64,000 bases of DNA from Pelagibacterium sp. 26DY04. GTDB lineage: Bacteria; Pseudomonadota; Alphaproteobacteria; Rhizobiales; Devosiaceae. Below the pieces are notes generated by a model. The model saw only the letters and a list, made by a program, of their open reading frames with translations, ran no database searches and had not been told where the DNA came from. Shown one piece after another: positions 25,386 to 33,289 of the stretch (its first letter is position 1; each line of letters starts with the position of its first letter). The position numbers and the translations under genes were made by a program. The DNA is taken from the NCBI RefSeq assembly GCF_031202305.1, contig NZ_CP101731.1, forward strand, positions 992,001-1,056,000, written 5' to 3'.

Positions 25386-26000
25386 ATGGCCACGACTTTC
25401 GCCACTTCCAACACGCTTCTCGGCCTTTACCAGCCCCGCTCGCAAGCCGCACGCCTGGTCTCGGCGGTTGCGGTTGCCTTCCTGGGTTCGGTGCTGCTCA
25501 CCATTTCGGCCAAGATCAACGTGCCAGTCTGGCCTGTTCCGGTCACCCTTCAGGCTATGGCCGTTGCGGCCCTCGCCGCCGCGCTGGGTGCACGCCTGGG
25601 CGTGGCCACCGTTGCGCTCTACCTCGTCCAGGGCCTTGCCGGGCTTCCCGTCTTTGCCGGCGCCGGCGCCGGGCTGCCCTATCTGATGGGCCCCACCGGC
25701 GGGTTCATCCTGAGCTGGCTGCCCATGGCCGCTATCATCGGTTATGCCGCTGACAAGGGCCTTTCGCGTAAGGTTGTCCCGCTCTTCCTGGTGATGACCG
25801 GTGCCGCCATGTTGAGCCTCGTCGCCGGTTTCCTATGGCTTTTGGCGCTTTCCGGTCAGGCCGGCTGGATTGACCAGAGCAATGTCGTGCTGTCCGCCTA
25901 TAAGGGCGCCATCGAGCCGTTCGTCGTCTGGGATATCGTCAAGATGGCCTTTGCGGCGTTGACCGTGGTCGGCGGCTGGGCCCTGCTCGAACGCAAATAA
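25386..26000 (+). CDS. bioY: Biotin transporter substrate-binding protein
   Basis: A 204-residue ECF S component with about six membrane segments: LVSAVAVAFLGSVLLTI, VTLQAMAVAALAAALGA, VATVALYLVQGLAGLPV, PTGGFILSWLPMAAIIGYAA and more. BioY hallmarks are the KINVPVWPVPVTLQ region and GLPYLMGPTGGF. It binds biotin and works with energising BioMN (not seen here) or alone. The ATG at 25386 lies behind AAAGGGACAA. I found no BioR-type TTATCTATAA box. A strong terminator follows. Confidence 0.93.
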   Translation: MATTFATSNTLLGLYQPRSQAARLVSAVAVAFLGSVLLTISAKINVPVWPVPVTLQAMAVAALAAALGARLGVATVALYLVQGLAGLPVFAGAGAGLPYLMGPTGGFILSWLPMAAIIGYAADKGLSRKVVPLFLVMTGAAMLSLVAGFLWLLALSGQAGWIDQSNVVLSAYKGAIEPFVVWDIVKMAFAALTVVGGWALLERK

Positions 26001-26023
26001 GCACCAGAACCTATTTTTCAGGG

Positions 26024-26055
26024 GGCCGGTCGGGCGACCGGCCCTTTTTGTTTTT
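26024..26055 (+). terminator. Rho-independent terminator after bioY
   Basis: Perfect 9-bp arms GGCCGGTCG (26024-26032) and CGACCGGCC (26035-26043) are followed directly by CTTTTTGTTTTT. It is 23 bp after the bioY stop, and separates bioY from the small ORF and ndh. Confidence 0.88.
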
Positions 26056-26120
26056 GCAACCGGGTCAGGGTTCTCCCCGTTGAGTTTGCAACAGGCAAAT
26101 GACGGTTACAGGAGAAAAAA

Positions 26121-26291
26121 ATGGATCCCTTTCCCTATCCCTGGTTGTTCGCGGTCCTCGGCGGTGCCATCATCCTCGGCATCGTGATTGCCTACGGGGC
26201 ATACAAATCGTCGAAAGCCACGCCGCGGCAGAAAGATGCTGCCGAGCATGGTGCTCACGAAATATACCATAAGGACCAGAGTAAGAATTGA
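26121..26291 (+). CDS. Small single-span membrane protein coupled to ndh, 56 residues
   Basis: A short gene with ATG at 26121 behind a strong ribosome site (AGGAG, 26110-26114). It encodes MDPFPYPWLFAVLGGAIILG, then IVIAYGAYKSSK and a charged tail ending DQSKN. The hydrophobic stretch is a single membrane helix with a basic cytoplasmic side. Its TGA (26289-26291) overlaps the TTG start of ndh (26288-26290), so translation of ndh is probably coupled to it. I do not recognise the family. A structural or assembly partner of NDH-2 is only a guess. Confidence 0.72.
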   Translation: MDPFPYPWLFAVLGGAIILGIVIAYGAYKSSKATPRQKDAAEHGAHEIYHKDQSKN

Positions 26292-27628
26292 GTGACGACC
26301 AACGCCGCGTTGTCATCGTCGGAGCAGGCTTTGGCGGCCTGAGCGCGGCCAAGACCCTCGCCCGTGCCGGTGTGCCGATAACGCTGATCGACAAGCGCAA
26401 CCACCACCTTTTTCAGCCGCTGCTCTACCAGGTCGCGACGGCCATGCTCTCCCCGGCCGAAATCGCCGTCCCCATCCGCTCGGTTCTCTCGCCGGGCAAG
26501 GGCCGCGCCATCGAGATCATGATGCAGGAAGTGGGCGATATCGATACGGAAAAAAAGATCGTACACTGCGTGAGCGGTGACGAAATTCCCTATAGCGCGC
26601 TGATCGTCGCCACAGGCTCGAAATACACCTATTTCGGCCACGAGGACGAGTGGGCGTCCTTTGCCCCCGCGCTCAAATCCATTGACGATGCCGTCAACAT
26701 CCGCCGCCGCGTGCTGCTCGCTTTCGAGCGTGCCGAAACCACAAACGATCCGGCTTTGCGCGAAAGGCTGATGACGTTCGTGGTGATCGGGGGCGGTCCC
26801 ACCGGCGTTGAAACCGCTGGCGCGCTGGCCGAGTTGGCCAAGGCGACCCTTGCCCGCGATTTCACCAATATCGACCCCCGCGCTGCCCGCGTCGTGCTGG
26901 TTGAGGCGGTTGGCGGCCTGCTGGGCGCTTATCCCAAGCATTTGGGTGCCTATACCGAACGCAAGCTGACCGATCTGGGCGTCGAGGTCCTTACCAATTC
27001 GCCGGTCAAAAAGATCGACGAAGAAGGTGTCATGGCGGGCGAAACCTTCATCGCCACCTCCAACGTCTTCTGGTGCGCGGGGGTGGAGGCCACACCGGTC
27101 GGCAAATGGCTCGGTGTCGGTACGGAAAAGAACGGCACCGTCAGCGTGGGCGCGGACCTGCAGGTTCCCAGCCTGCCGGGCGTCTATGTCATTGGCGATG
27201 CCGCCACCGCCCATGACGCCGACGGCAAGCGGCTTCCCGCCCTCGCGCCCGTCGCCAAGCAGCAGGGCAAATATGTTGCCGAGTCGATAATCCGGGCCCG
27301 CCAGGGCCGCTCACCGCAAGGCCAGTTCCGCTATCGCGACTGGGGCACCATGGCCACCATTGGCCGTTCGGCCGCGGTGGGCAAATTCGGCAGGTTCGAA
27401 CTCACTGGCTTTCCGGCCTGGATGATGTGGGGGGCGGTCCACATCGCCTATCTCGTGGGATTCCGTAACCGGATCAACGTGCTGGTCAACTGGCTCTGGG
27501 CCTGGATCACCTACGCCAAGGGCGCGCGCCTCATCACCGGCCCGGAGGCCGCCACGACCCAGTCGATCGACAGCCGCAAGGCTATCGATGAGGAGTTGGA
27601 CAAGACGGTCGCCAACGTCCAGCAATGA
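26288..27628 (+). CDS. ndh: Type II NADH:quinone oxidoreductase
   Basis: A 446-residue membrane-associated flavoprotein that oxidises NADH and reduces quinone without pumping protons. The FAD site is VVIVGAGFGGLSAAKTLA near the N-terminus, and the NADH site is VVIGGGPTGVETAGALAEL near 165. ALAPVAKQQGKYVA and the C-terminal amphipathic region (GFRNRINVLVNWLWAWITYAKG) are typical. The start is TTG 26288, fused to the stop of the small upstream ORF (TTGA overlap). No other start keeps the SDDQRRVVIVGAG context. A convergent small gene follows. Confidence 0.93.
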   Translation: MSDDQRRVVIVGAGFGGLSAAKTLARAGVPITLIDKRNHHLFQPLLYQVATAMLSPAEIAVPIRSVLSPGKGRAIEIMMQEVGDIDTEKKIVHCVSGDEIPYSALIVATGSKYTYFGHEDEWASFAPALKSIDDAVNIRRRVLLAFERAETTNDPALRERLMTFVVIGGGPTGVETAGALAELAKATLARDFTNIDPRAARVVLVEAVGGLLGAYPKHLGAYTERKLTDLGVEVLTNSPVKKIDEEGVMAGETFIATSNVFWCAGVEATPVGKWLGVGTEKNGTVSVGADLQVPSLPGVYVIGDAATAHDADGKRLPALAPVAKQQGKYVAESIIRARQGRSPQGQFRYRDWGTMATIGRSAAVGKFGRFELTGFPAWMMWGAVHIAYLVGFRNRINVLVNWLWAWITYAKGARLITGPEAATTQSIDSRKAIDEELDKTVANVQQ

Positions 27629-27658
27629 TGGTTTGGCGCGGAGCTCCGCGCCATTGCC

Positions 27659-27991
27659 TCATTCGTGAAAGGTGAAGGTCGCGACCTCGCAGACATTGAC
27701 GCCGGCTTGGATCGCTTCGGTGCCGTCGGCAAAAACCGCTCTGAAATCATAGCGGCAATAGCCGCTGCCATCATCGATGTTCATGACCACCGCATTGCCG
27801 GCCGGCAGCACGGAATCGCCCAGGATGTCTTCTTCCCAGGTCGGCGCATCCACCGTCGAAGCATAGAAATACATCATCGTTTCGGATGTGGCGTTGACGA
27901 TCTGGACTCGGCGGTCATAGCTCTGAGCCCATGCCGTTGCAGCCGTCGCGGCGACGGCCAGCGCGACCGCACCTGCAAGCAATCTCTTCAT
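27659..27991 (-). CDS. Small secreted protein of unknown function
   Basis: A 110-residue protein starting MKRLLAGAVALAVAATAATA, a clear signal peptide cut near AWA-Q. The mature part (VQIVNATSETMMYFYASTVD, then SGYCRYDFRAVFADGTEA, AGVNVCEVATFTFHE) is beta-rich with two cysteines that may pair. I do not recognise the family with certainty. The ATG at 27991 is preferred because the shorter form keeps a normal signal peptide. It is convergent with ndh. Confidence 0.7.
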   Translation of the reverse strand: MKRLLAGAVALAVAATAATAWAQSYDRRVQIVNATSETMMYFYASTVDAPTWEEDILGDSVLPAGNAVVMNIDDGSGYCRYDFRAVFADGTEAIQAGVNVCEVATFTFHE

Positions 27992-28068
27992 TTTCGAATG
28001 TTCCCCCATAACTCCCGGTCCGGGAGCGCCGGCTATTCTAGCGCGTCGTCTGAAGGCTGCGAAGAGGG

Positions 28069-28105
28069 AAAAACAAAACCCGGCTTCGGTTGTCCGAAGC
28101 CGGGT
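28069..28105 (-). terminator. Rho-independent terminator of tRNA-Pro
   Basis: Perfect 12-bp arms, ACCCGGCTTCGG at 28078-28089 and its complement at 28094-28105, with a 4-nt loop. On the minus strand the stem is followed by TTTTGTTTTT (28069-28078), so it terminates leftward transcription from the tRNA-Pro gene. Confidence 0.88.
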
Positions 28106-28111
28106 CTAAAG

Positions 28112-28188
28112 TGGTCGGAGTAGGGTGATTCGAACACCCGACCCCCTCGTCCCGAACGAGGTGCGCTACCAGGCTGCGCTATACTCCG
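28112..28188 (-). tRNA. tRNA-Pro(CGG)
   Basis: A 77-nt cloverleaf on the minus strand with the 3' CCA encoded. The acceptor begins CGGAGTA and pairs with the 3' TACTCCG. The anticodon arm is CCTCG-TTCGGGA-CGAGG, so the anticodon is CGG, reading CCG (Pro). The T arm is GGGTG-TTCGAAT-CACCC. Confidence 0.95.
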
Positions 28189-28333
28189 ATATCATCGTCG
28201 GCAGGCGTCCGGCGAAAAGTCGCCCAGCGCGTTGTCGTCGTTTCGGGGCGTTATATAGTGCGTCGTGCGCCTGTTCAAGCCCGTTCGACAGTGTTGCGGC
28301 GCACGGGCAAACAGTGTAGGACCAACCCGCTTT

Positions 28334-28408
28334 TGGGGCGTCGCCAAGTGGTAAGGCATCGGTTTTTGGTACCGACATTCGCAGGTTCGAATCCTGCCGC
28401 CCCAGCCA
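28334..28408 (+). tRNA. tRNA-Gln(TTG)
   Basis: A 75-nt cloverleaf starting TGGGGCG, with the acceptor partner CGCCCCA before GCCA. The loop around GGTTTTTGGTACC gives anticodon TTG, reading CAA (Gln). The T arm contains GCAGG-TTCGAAT-CCTGC, and CCA is encoded. Confidence 0.93.
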
Positions 28409-28631
28409 ACCTTTCCAAGAGCCAAATCATCTCCCCGCACATCCCGCCCAGGGATAGGGTCGTTGGCGTCTATGGCGCGAAGTGGTCGCTTCTTCCCCTA
28501 TAGCCGGAACTTATGGGTGCGCGACGCGATTCTATTTTCCCATTCCTGCGCGCTTCCCTAGCTTGTTGTCTGAACTTTGCGCAGGCGCCCCGCCGCCTGC
28601 CGATCGATGCAGGTACAGGGTACGAGAAGAG

Positions 28632-29360
28632 ATGAACAAAACCGCTTTAGTTGTTTCCGCGCATTCGGCCGATTTCGTGTGGCGTTGCGGCGGTGCGATC
28701 GCGCTGCATGCTTCACTTGGCTATAACGTCACCGTGGTTTGCCTTTCCTATGGCGAACGCGGAGAAAGCGCCAAGCTCTGGAAGAACGAGGGCATGACCC
28801 TCGACGTCGTGAAGTCCGAGCGCCGCAAGGAAGCTGAAAACGCGGCCAAGGCGCTCGACGTTCACGACATCGAGTTCTTCGACCTGGGCGACTATCCGCT
28901 GGAAATGACCCGTGAAGCCAAGGACCGGCTGGTGGGCGTCATGCGCGCTGTCCAGCCCAGCTTTATGATGACGCATTCCAAATACGACCCCTACAACACC
29001 GACCACATGTATGTGTCGCAGTGGACCTTGGAATGCCGCGCCATCGCCCAGGCCTGGGGGCACAATCCGGGAGAGAAGATCCTGGGCGCGCCCCAGGTCT
29101 ACCTGTTCGAGCCGCACCAGACCGAGCAGATGGAATGGAAGCCCGATACCTTCCTCGACATCACCCCTGTCTGGGATAAGAAATGGGCGGCGATTCAGTG
29201 CATGCAGGGCCAGGAACACCTCTGGCGCTATTATGAGAACGTGGCGCAGAACCGCGCCAATCATTTCATGCGCAATTCCGGTGGTCAGTCGGGAGGCCGC
29301 AAGGCCCAATATGCGGAAGGCTTCCAGTCGATCTTCCCCCGCACCGTGGATGAACTCTGA
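28632..29360 (+). CDS. galB: 4-oxalomesaconate hydratase (GalB, PIG-L family)
   Basis: A 242-residue enzyme of the LmbE/PIG-L family. It opens [20 protein letters not shown], matching GalB of Pseudomonas putida as I remember it. The metal motif of PIG-L proteins (AHxDD) is present in relaxed form (AHSADF). [14 protein letters not shown] and [14 protein letters not shown] are further family features. GalB hydrates 4-oxalomesaconate to 4-carboxy-4-hydroxy-2-oxoadipate. It is the first of three overlapping genes with ligK and galD, and the product of the LigI lactone hydrolase feeds this step. Confidence 0.82.
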   Translation: MNKTALVVSAHSADFVWRCGGAIALHASLGYNVTVVCLSYGERGESAKLWKNEGMTLDVVKSERRKEAENAAKALDVHDIEFFDLGDYPLEMTREAKDRLVGVMRAVQPSFMMTHSKYDPYNTDHMYVSQWTLECRAIAQAWGHNPGEKILGAPQVYLFEPHQTEQMEWKPDTFLDITPVWDKKWAAIQCMQGQEHLWRYYENVAQNRANHFMRNSGGQSGGRKAQYAEGFQSIFPRTVDEL

Positions 29361-30031
29361 TGAGCGTCGTCGTCCAGAACATCGAGCGGGCCGATCCCGC
29401 GATCATCGCCGGACTGGCCGAATGCGGCGTTGCCACCGTGCATGAGGCGCAGGGGCGCAAGGGGCTGTTGGCGGCCTATATGCGGCCGATTTATTCGGGC
29501 GCCCGGCTTGCCGCTTCTGCGGTCACGATTTCCGCACCCCCTTGCGACAACTGGATGGTTCATGTGGCCATCGAGCAGATCAAGGACGGGGACATTCTGG
29601 TGCTCGCGCCCACCTCGCCGTCCGACGCCGGCTATTTCGGCGATCTTCTGGCGACCTCCGCGCTGGCCAGGGGGTGCAAGGGACTGATCATCGATGCCGG
29701 CGTGCGTGACGTGGCCGATCTCGCCGCCATGAAGTTCCCGGTCTGGTCCAAGGCGATCTTCGCCCAGGGCACCGTTAAGGAAACACTCGGATCGGTGAAC
29801 GTGCCGATCGTCTGCGCCGGAGCCTACATCAATCCGGGCGACGTTATCGTGGCCGATGACGACGGGGTTTGCGTGGTGCGCCGCGACGAAGCGGCGCAAG
29901 TGCTCGAAGCCTCCCGCAAACGCGTCGAGAACGAGGAGGCCAAGCGCAAGCGCCTGGTGGCCGGTGAGCTAGGCCTCGATATCTACGGCATGCGCGAGCG
30001 CCTTGAGCAAAAGGGTCTCAAATATGTCTAA
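29360..30031 (+). CDS. ligK: 4-carboxy-4-hydroxy-2-oxoadipate aldolase / oxaloacetate decarboxylase
   Basis: A 223-residue RraA-fold class II aldolase that cleaves 4-carboxy-4-hydroxy-2-oxoadipate into pyruvate and oxaloacetate. Recognised parts are [31 protein letters not shown] and the metal/substrate loop [35 protein letters not shown] is also typical. The start codon overlaps the galB stop by 1 bp (TGATG), and the 3' end overlaps galD by 8 bp, so the three genes are one translationally coupled unit. Confidence 0.88.
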   Translation: MSVVVQNIERADPAIIAGLAECGVATVHEAQGRKGLLAAYMRPIYSGARLAASAVTISAPPCDNWMVHVAIEQIKDGDILVLAPTSPSDAGYFGDLLATSALARGCKGLIIDAGVRDVADLAAMKFPVWSKAIFAQGTVKETLGSVNVPIVCAGAYINPGDVIVADDDGVCVVRRDEAAQVLEASRKRVENEEAKRKRLVAGELGLDIYGMRERLEQKGLKYV

Positions 30032-31079
30032 GGCCGGTACGCGCGTCATGTGGATGCGGGGCGGGACTTCCAAGGGCGGCTATTTTCTCGCCTCGGATCT
30101 GCCCGCCGATCCCGCGGTCCGCGACGCGTTGCTGCTTCGGATCATGGGCTCGCCCGATCCGCGCCAGATCGACGGCATGGGCGGAGCCAATCCGCTCACC
30201 TCCAAGGTGGCGGTGGTCAAGCCCTCGACGCGGGACGGGGTCGATGTCGATTACCTCTTCCTGCAGGTGTTCGTCGACAAGGCAATCGTCACCGATGCGC
30301 AGAACTGCGGCAACATTCTTGCCGGGGTCGGCCCCTTCGCCATCGAACGCGGCTTGGTTGCGGCCGCGGATGGCACCACGGATGTTCGCATCTTCATGGA
30401 AAACACCAGTCAGATCGCGACGGCCACCGTGTCCACCCCAGGCGGCGTCGTCGACTATGCCGGGGAAGCCCGGATCGATGGCGTGCCCGGCACTGCGGCG
30501 CCTGTTCCGATCGTCTTCGAGGATACGGCAGGCTCGAGCTGCGGCGCGCTGCTGCCCACCGGCAATGCGATCGATACCGTCAACGGCGTCGAACTGACGC
30601 TGATCGACAACGGCATGCCCTGCGTCATCCTCGATGCCGCCGATTTCGGGATCACCGGCACCGAGGCGCCGGCGGAGCTCGATGCAGACCAGACGTTGAA
30701 AGCGCGGCTCGAGGAGATTCGCCTGGCGGTCGGGCCGATGATGAATCTGGGCGATGTCTCGGAGAAGTCCGTTCCCAAGATGACCCTGGTGAGCCCGGCG
30801 GCCAATGGCGGCGCGATCTCGACCCGCAGCTTCATTCCCCATAAATGCCACGACGCGATCGGCGTCTTGGCCGCCGTCAGCGTCGCCAGCGCGTGTCTGC
30901 TGCCGAGTGGCCCCGCCGCCAGATACGGTAAGATCGGACCTGGGGCCGACAAGTCGATTTCGGTGGAACATCCCACAGGGGAATTCACGGTGATCGCCCG
31001 GCTCGACGGGAGCGGTGAACTCGCATCTGCCGGCGTTCTGCGCACGGCGCGCAAGCTTATGGATGGCTACGTATTTTAA
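30024..31079 (+). CDS. galD: 4-oxalomesaconate tautomerase / delta-isomerase (PrpF family)
   Basis: A 351-residue PrpF-family protein related to GalD and LigU. It should convert between forms of 4-oxalomesaconate. LigU has been reported as an allylic isomerase, so 'tautomerase' may be the older name. Key family blocks are [43 protein letters not shown] and [16 protein letters not shown] 30024 is used because [14 protein letters not shown] is the normal start. It overlaps ligK by 8 bp. Its 3' end overlaps the convergent LysR gene by 4 bp (31076-31079). Confidence 0.83.
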   Translation: MSKAGTRVMWMRGGTSKGGYFLASDLPADPAVRDALLLRIMGSPDPRQIDGMGGANPLTSKVAVVKPSTRDGVDVDYLFLQVFVDKAIVTDAQNCGNILAGVGPFAIERGLVAAADGTTDVRIFMENTSQIATATVSTPGGVVDYAGEARIDGVPGTAAPVPIVFEDTAGSSCGALLPTGNAIDTVNGVELTLIDNGMPCVILDAADFGITGTEAPAELDADQTLKARLEEIRLAVGPMMNLGDVSEKSVPKMTLVSPAANGGAISTRSFIPHKCHDAIGVLAAVSVASACLLPSGPAARYGKIGPGADKSISVEHPTGEFTVIARLDGSGELASAGVLRTARKLMDGYVF

Positions 31080-32269
31080 CCCGCTGGTGTCGGGTGGCCG
31101 AACTGCCCACGCACGGAATCGAGGAATTGCCTCTGCATGGGCGTCGGGCGCCAATTGCTGCGCATCGTAAGTCCGATGGCGCGCCGGCTGTCTTCGATTG
31201 CGATGGGCAGGGCGCTCATCAGACCTTTTTCGATTTCACCGGTCGCCTGAAGGCGCGAAACGACGCCAAGATACGGCCCTTGATGGAGGAGTTCCCGCAT
31301 CAGGATCATCGAACTGGTTTCGACCATGGTGAAGGGCGTTGGAAGGCCAGCGCGTTCGATCTGTGCATCGAAGTGCTGGCGCGCCGGCGTGCCCGAAAAG
31401 GGAATCACCCAGGGAAAGTCCAGCGCCTGGCGCAAATCGGGAGCGACTTCCCCGGCGAGCGGGTGACCGGGTCCGGAGACGACGACCACCTCGTCCTCAA
31501 AGAGATGCTCCTGGACGATATCGGCGACCGGGGGCGGGGTCCGCAACGCGCCGAGCAGCAGATCGATCTCTGCCCGCAATAGCCCCCCGAGTAGCGTTTC
31601 GTACGGGCCCTCGACGATCCTGAAATTGACCTGAGGGTATCGACGCTGGAACTGGGCCATGGCCCTGGGCAGCAGAAAGGCCCGTGAAAGCGGCATGCCG
31701 CCGATCGTGATGGTAAGGCGGGCGTTCCCTCCCGTCTCTTCAAGCTCCATTTGCGCCTGGGCTAGCTCGGCAAAGGCCAATTGTGCGGCCTGCGCGAGTT
31801 GATGTCCCACGCGCGTTGGAACAATCCCGAACTGCGTGCGCCGAAACAGAGGACGGCCCAGTTCCTGTTCGAGCTGGGTTATGGCCCGGTGCACGGTAGG
31901 TTGCGTAATGCCCAGGTTGCGGGCAGCCAGGCTGAAATTCTGGCTATGAGCCAGTTCAATCAGGGCCCTGAGACGCGCTGTGCTCGCCGTAAGGTGGAGG
32001 CGCGCGCCGAAGGGGGTCGCCGCGGCATCGAGCAGCCCCAAAGCACGTTCGATGCGGGCCGTCAGGATGGCGCCGCTCGGGGTTGGAAAAATGCCTTTAG
32101 TGGTGCGGTCGAAAAGCGGCTGGCCGAAACCGGCCTCCAGCTTCTTGAGCGCCTGGGTCGCGGCGGGCTGGCTGATATTGCATCGCGAGGCGGCGGTGGT
32201 GATCGAGCCGGTTTGCGCAACGTTCAGCATGAGCCTCAGATGCCGCAGGTTCAGCTCCGGAATGACCAA
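31076..32269 (-). CDS. LysR-type regulator with two tandem helix-turn-helix domains
   Basis: A 397-residue LysR-family protein, about 90-100 longer than usual because it has two N-terminal HTH_1 domains. The first covers residues about 7-66 (LNLRHLRLMLNVAQTGS, NISQPAATQALKKLE). The second covers about 98-157 (RLRALIELAHSQNFS, GITQPTVHRAITQLEQELGR). The periplasmic-binding-type effector domain runs from about 165 to the end. It is the last gene of the leftward operon with ligI and the TRAP genes, so an aromatic-acid effector is likely. Convergent overlap with galD. Confidence 0.87.
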   Translation of the reverse strand: MVIPELNLRHLRLMLNVAQTGSITTAASRCNISQPAATQALKKLEAGFGQPLFDRTTKGIFPTPSGAILTARIERALGLLDAAATPFGARLHLTASTARLRALIELAHSQNFSLAARNLGITQPTVHRAITQLEQELGRPLFRRTQFGIVPTRVGHQLAQAAQLAFAELAQAQMELEETGGNARLTITIGGMPLSRAFLLPRAMAQFQRRYPQVNFRIVEGPYETLLGGLLRAEIDLLLGALRTPPPVADIVQEHLFEDEVVVVSGPGHPLAGEVAPDLRQALDFPWVIPFSGTPARQHFDAQIERAGLPTPFTMVETSSMILMRELLHQGPYLGVVSRLQATGEIEKGLMSALPIAIEDSRRAIGLTMRSNWRPTPMQRQFLDSVRGQFGHPTPAG

Positions 32270-32325
32270 TGTGTTTGCCAGGCCTTCTTGGAAAGAGGGG
32301 GCGGGGTAACCCGCCCCTCACGCTG

Positions 32326-33198
32326 TCACAGAGTTTCGGGCCAGTAAAGCCGCGTCGGATTAGTGACGAGCAGCGCCTCGAGTTTGTCGGCGCCGGGTGC
32401 GATGATCTTGAGCAGGTCGACCAACTCGCCATCGTCGGGCATGTTCTTTTTGATATTGGGATGCGGCCAATCGGTGCCCCAAAGGACGCGATCGGGAAAT
32501 TTCTCGACCAGCAGGCGGCCATATTCGGCGGCGTCGTGGAATGGCGGTCCCGCACGGGAGATGCGTTCCGAGCCGCAAACCTTCACCCAGAAGCGCTCGT
32601 CTTCCATGAGCTGGAGCAGCAACTGGAAGGCCTGCTGTTCCACGCCCGCGCTGGCATCGACCCGCCCCATATGGTCGATCACGGTCACGATATCGAGTTC
32701 CTCGAGGAAGGGGGCGAGATCTTCGAGCCAGTGAGAATCGAAGTGGACGACGATGTGCCAGCCGAGCGGCTTGATCTTGGCGACGATTTCGCGAACCGCG
32801 TCCTTGTCGGCCGCTTCTCCCAGATGGGCCACGAAGTTGAACCGAACCCCACGCACACCCGCTTCGTGGAGCGCCCGCAATTCCTCCTCGCTCACGTCCC
32901 GCTCGACCATGGCGATGCCGCGATAGGCGCCGCCACCCGCCCGGAGCGCATCGACCATGGCGCGGTTGTCGGTGCCGTGGCAGCTGGCCTGCACGATCAC
33001 CGAGCGCGACAGGCCCAGATGCCGGTGCAGCGCGAACAGTTTTTCCTTGGGCGCGTCTTCGGGGCGATAGGTCGCCGCATCCGAATAGGGGAATACGTTG
33101 CCCGGCCCGAACACATGGCAATGGGCATCGCACGCGCCCTCGGGAAGAACGAGGTCGGGCTTTTTGGGGTTGGGGTGGGGAGGAAGATTTTGCGACAT
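32326..33198 (-). CDS. ligI: 2-pyrone-4,6-dicarboxylate hydrolase (amidohydrolase family)
   Basis: A 290-residue amidohydrolase-fold protein. Metal-ligand or substrate motifs are CDAHCHVFGPGNVFPYSDAA (the HxH block), QASCHGTDNRAM, VRGVRFNFVAHLG, VVHFDSHW and GTDWPHPN. This set matches LigI, which opens 2-pyrone-4,6-dicarboxylate (PDC) to 4-oxalomesaconate without requiring metal. The start at 33198 is preferred over an upstream in-frame ATG. It lies 91 bp after the TRAP permease gene and before the LysR gene in one leftward operon. Confidence 0.85.
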   Translation of the reverse strand: MSQNLPPHPNPKKPDLVLPEGACDAHCHVFGPGNVFPYSDAATYRPEDAPKEKLFALHRHLGLSRSVIVQASCHGTDNRAMVDALRAGGGAYRGIAMVERDVSEEELRALHEAGVRGVRFNFVAHLGEAADKDAVREIVAKIKPLGWHIVVHFDSHWLEDLAPFLEELDIVTVIDHMGRVDASAGVEQQAFQLLLQLMEDERFWVKVCGSERISRAGPPFHDAAEYGRLLVEKFPDRVLWGTDWPHPNIKKNMPDDGELVDLLKIIAPGADKLEALLVTNPTRLYWPETL

Positions 33199-33289
33199 AG
33201 GGCTCTTTCTCGATAGTCTGGCACGGCCGGTTCCCGGCCGCATGGACCGGGAACCGCCTTGCCGCTCTAAAAAAGCGACTTGAACTCGC

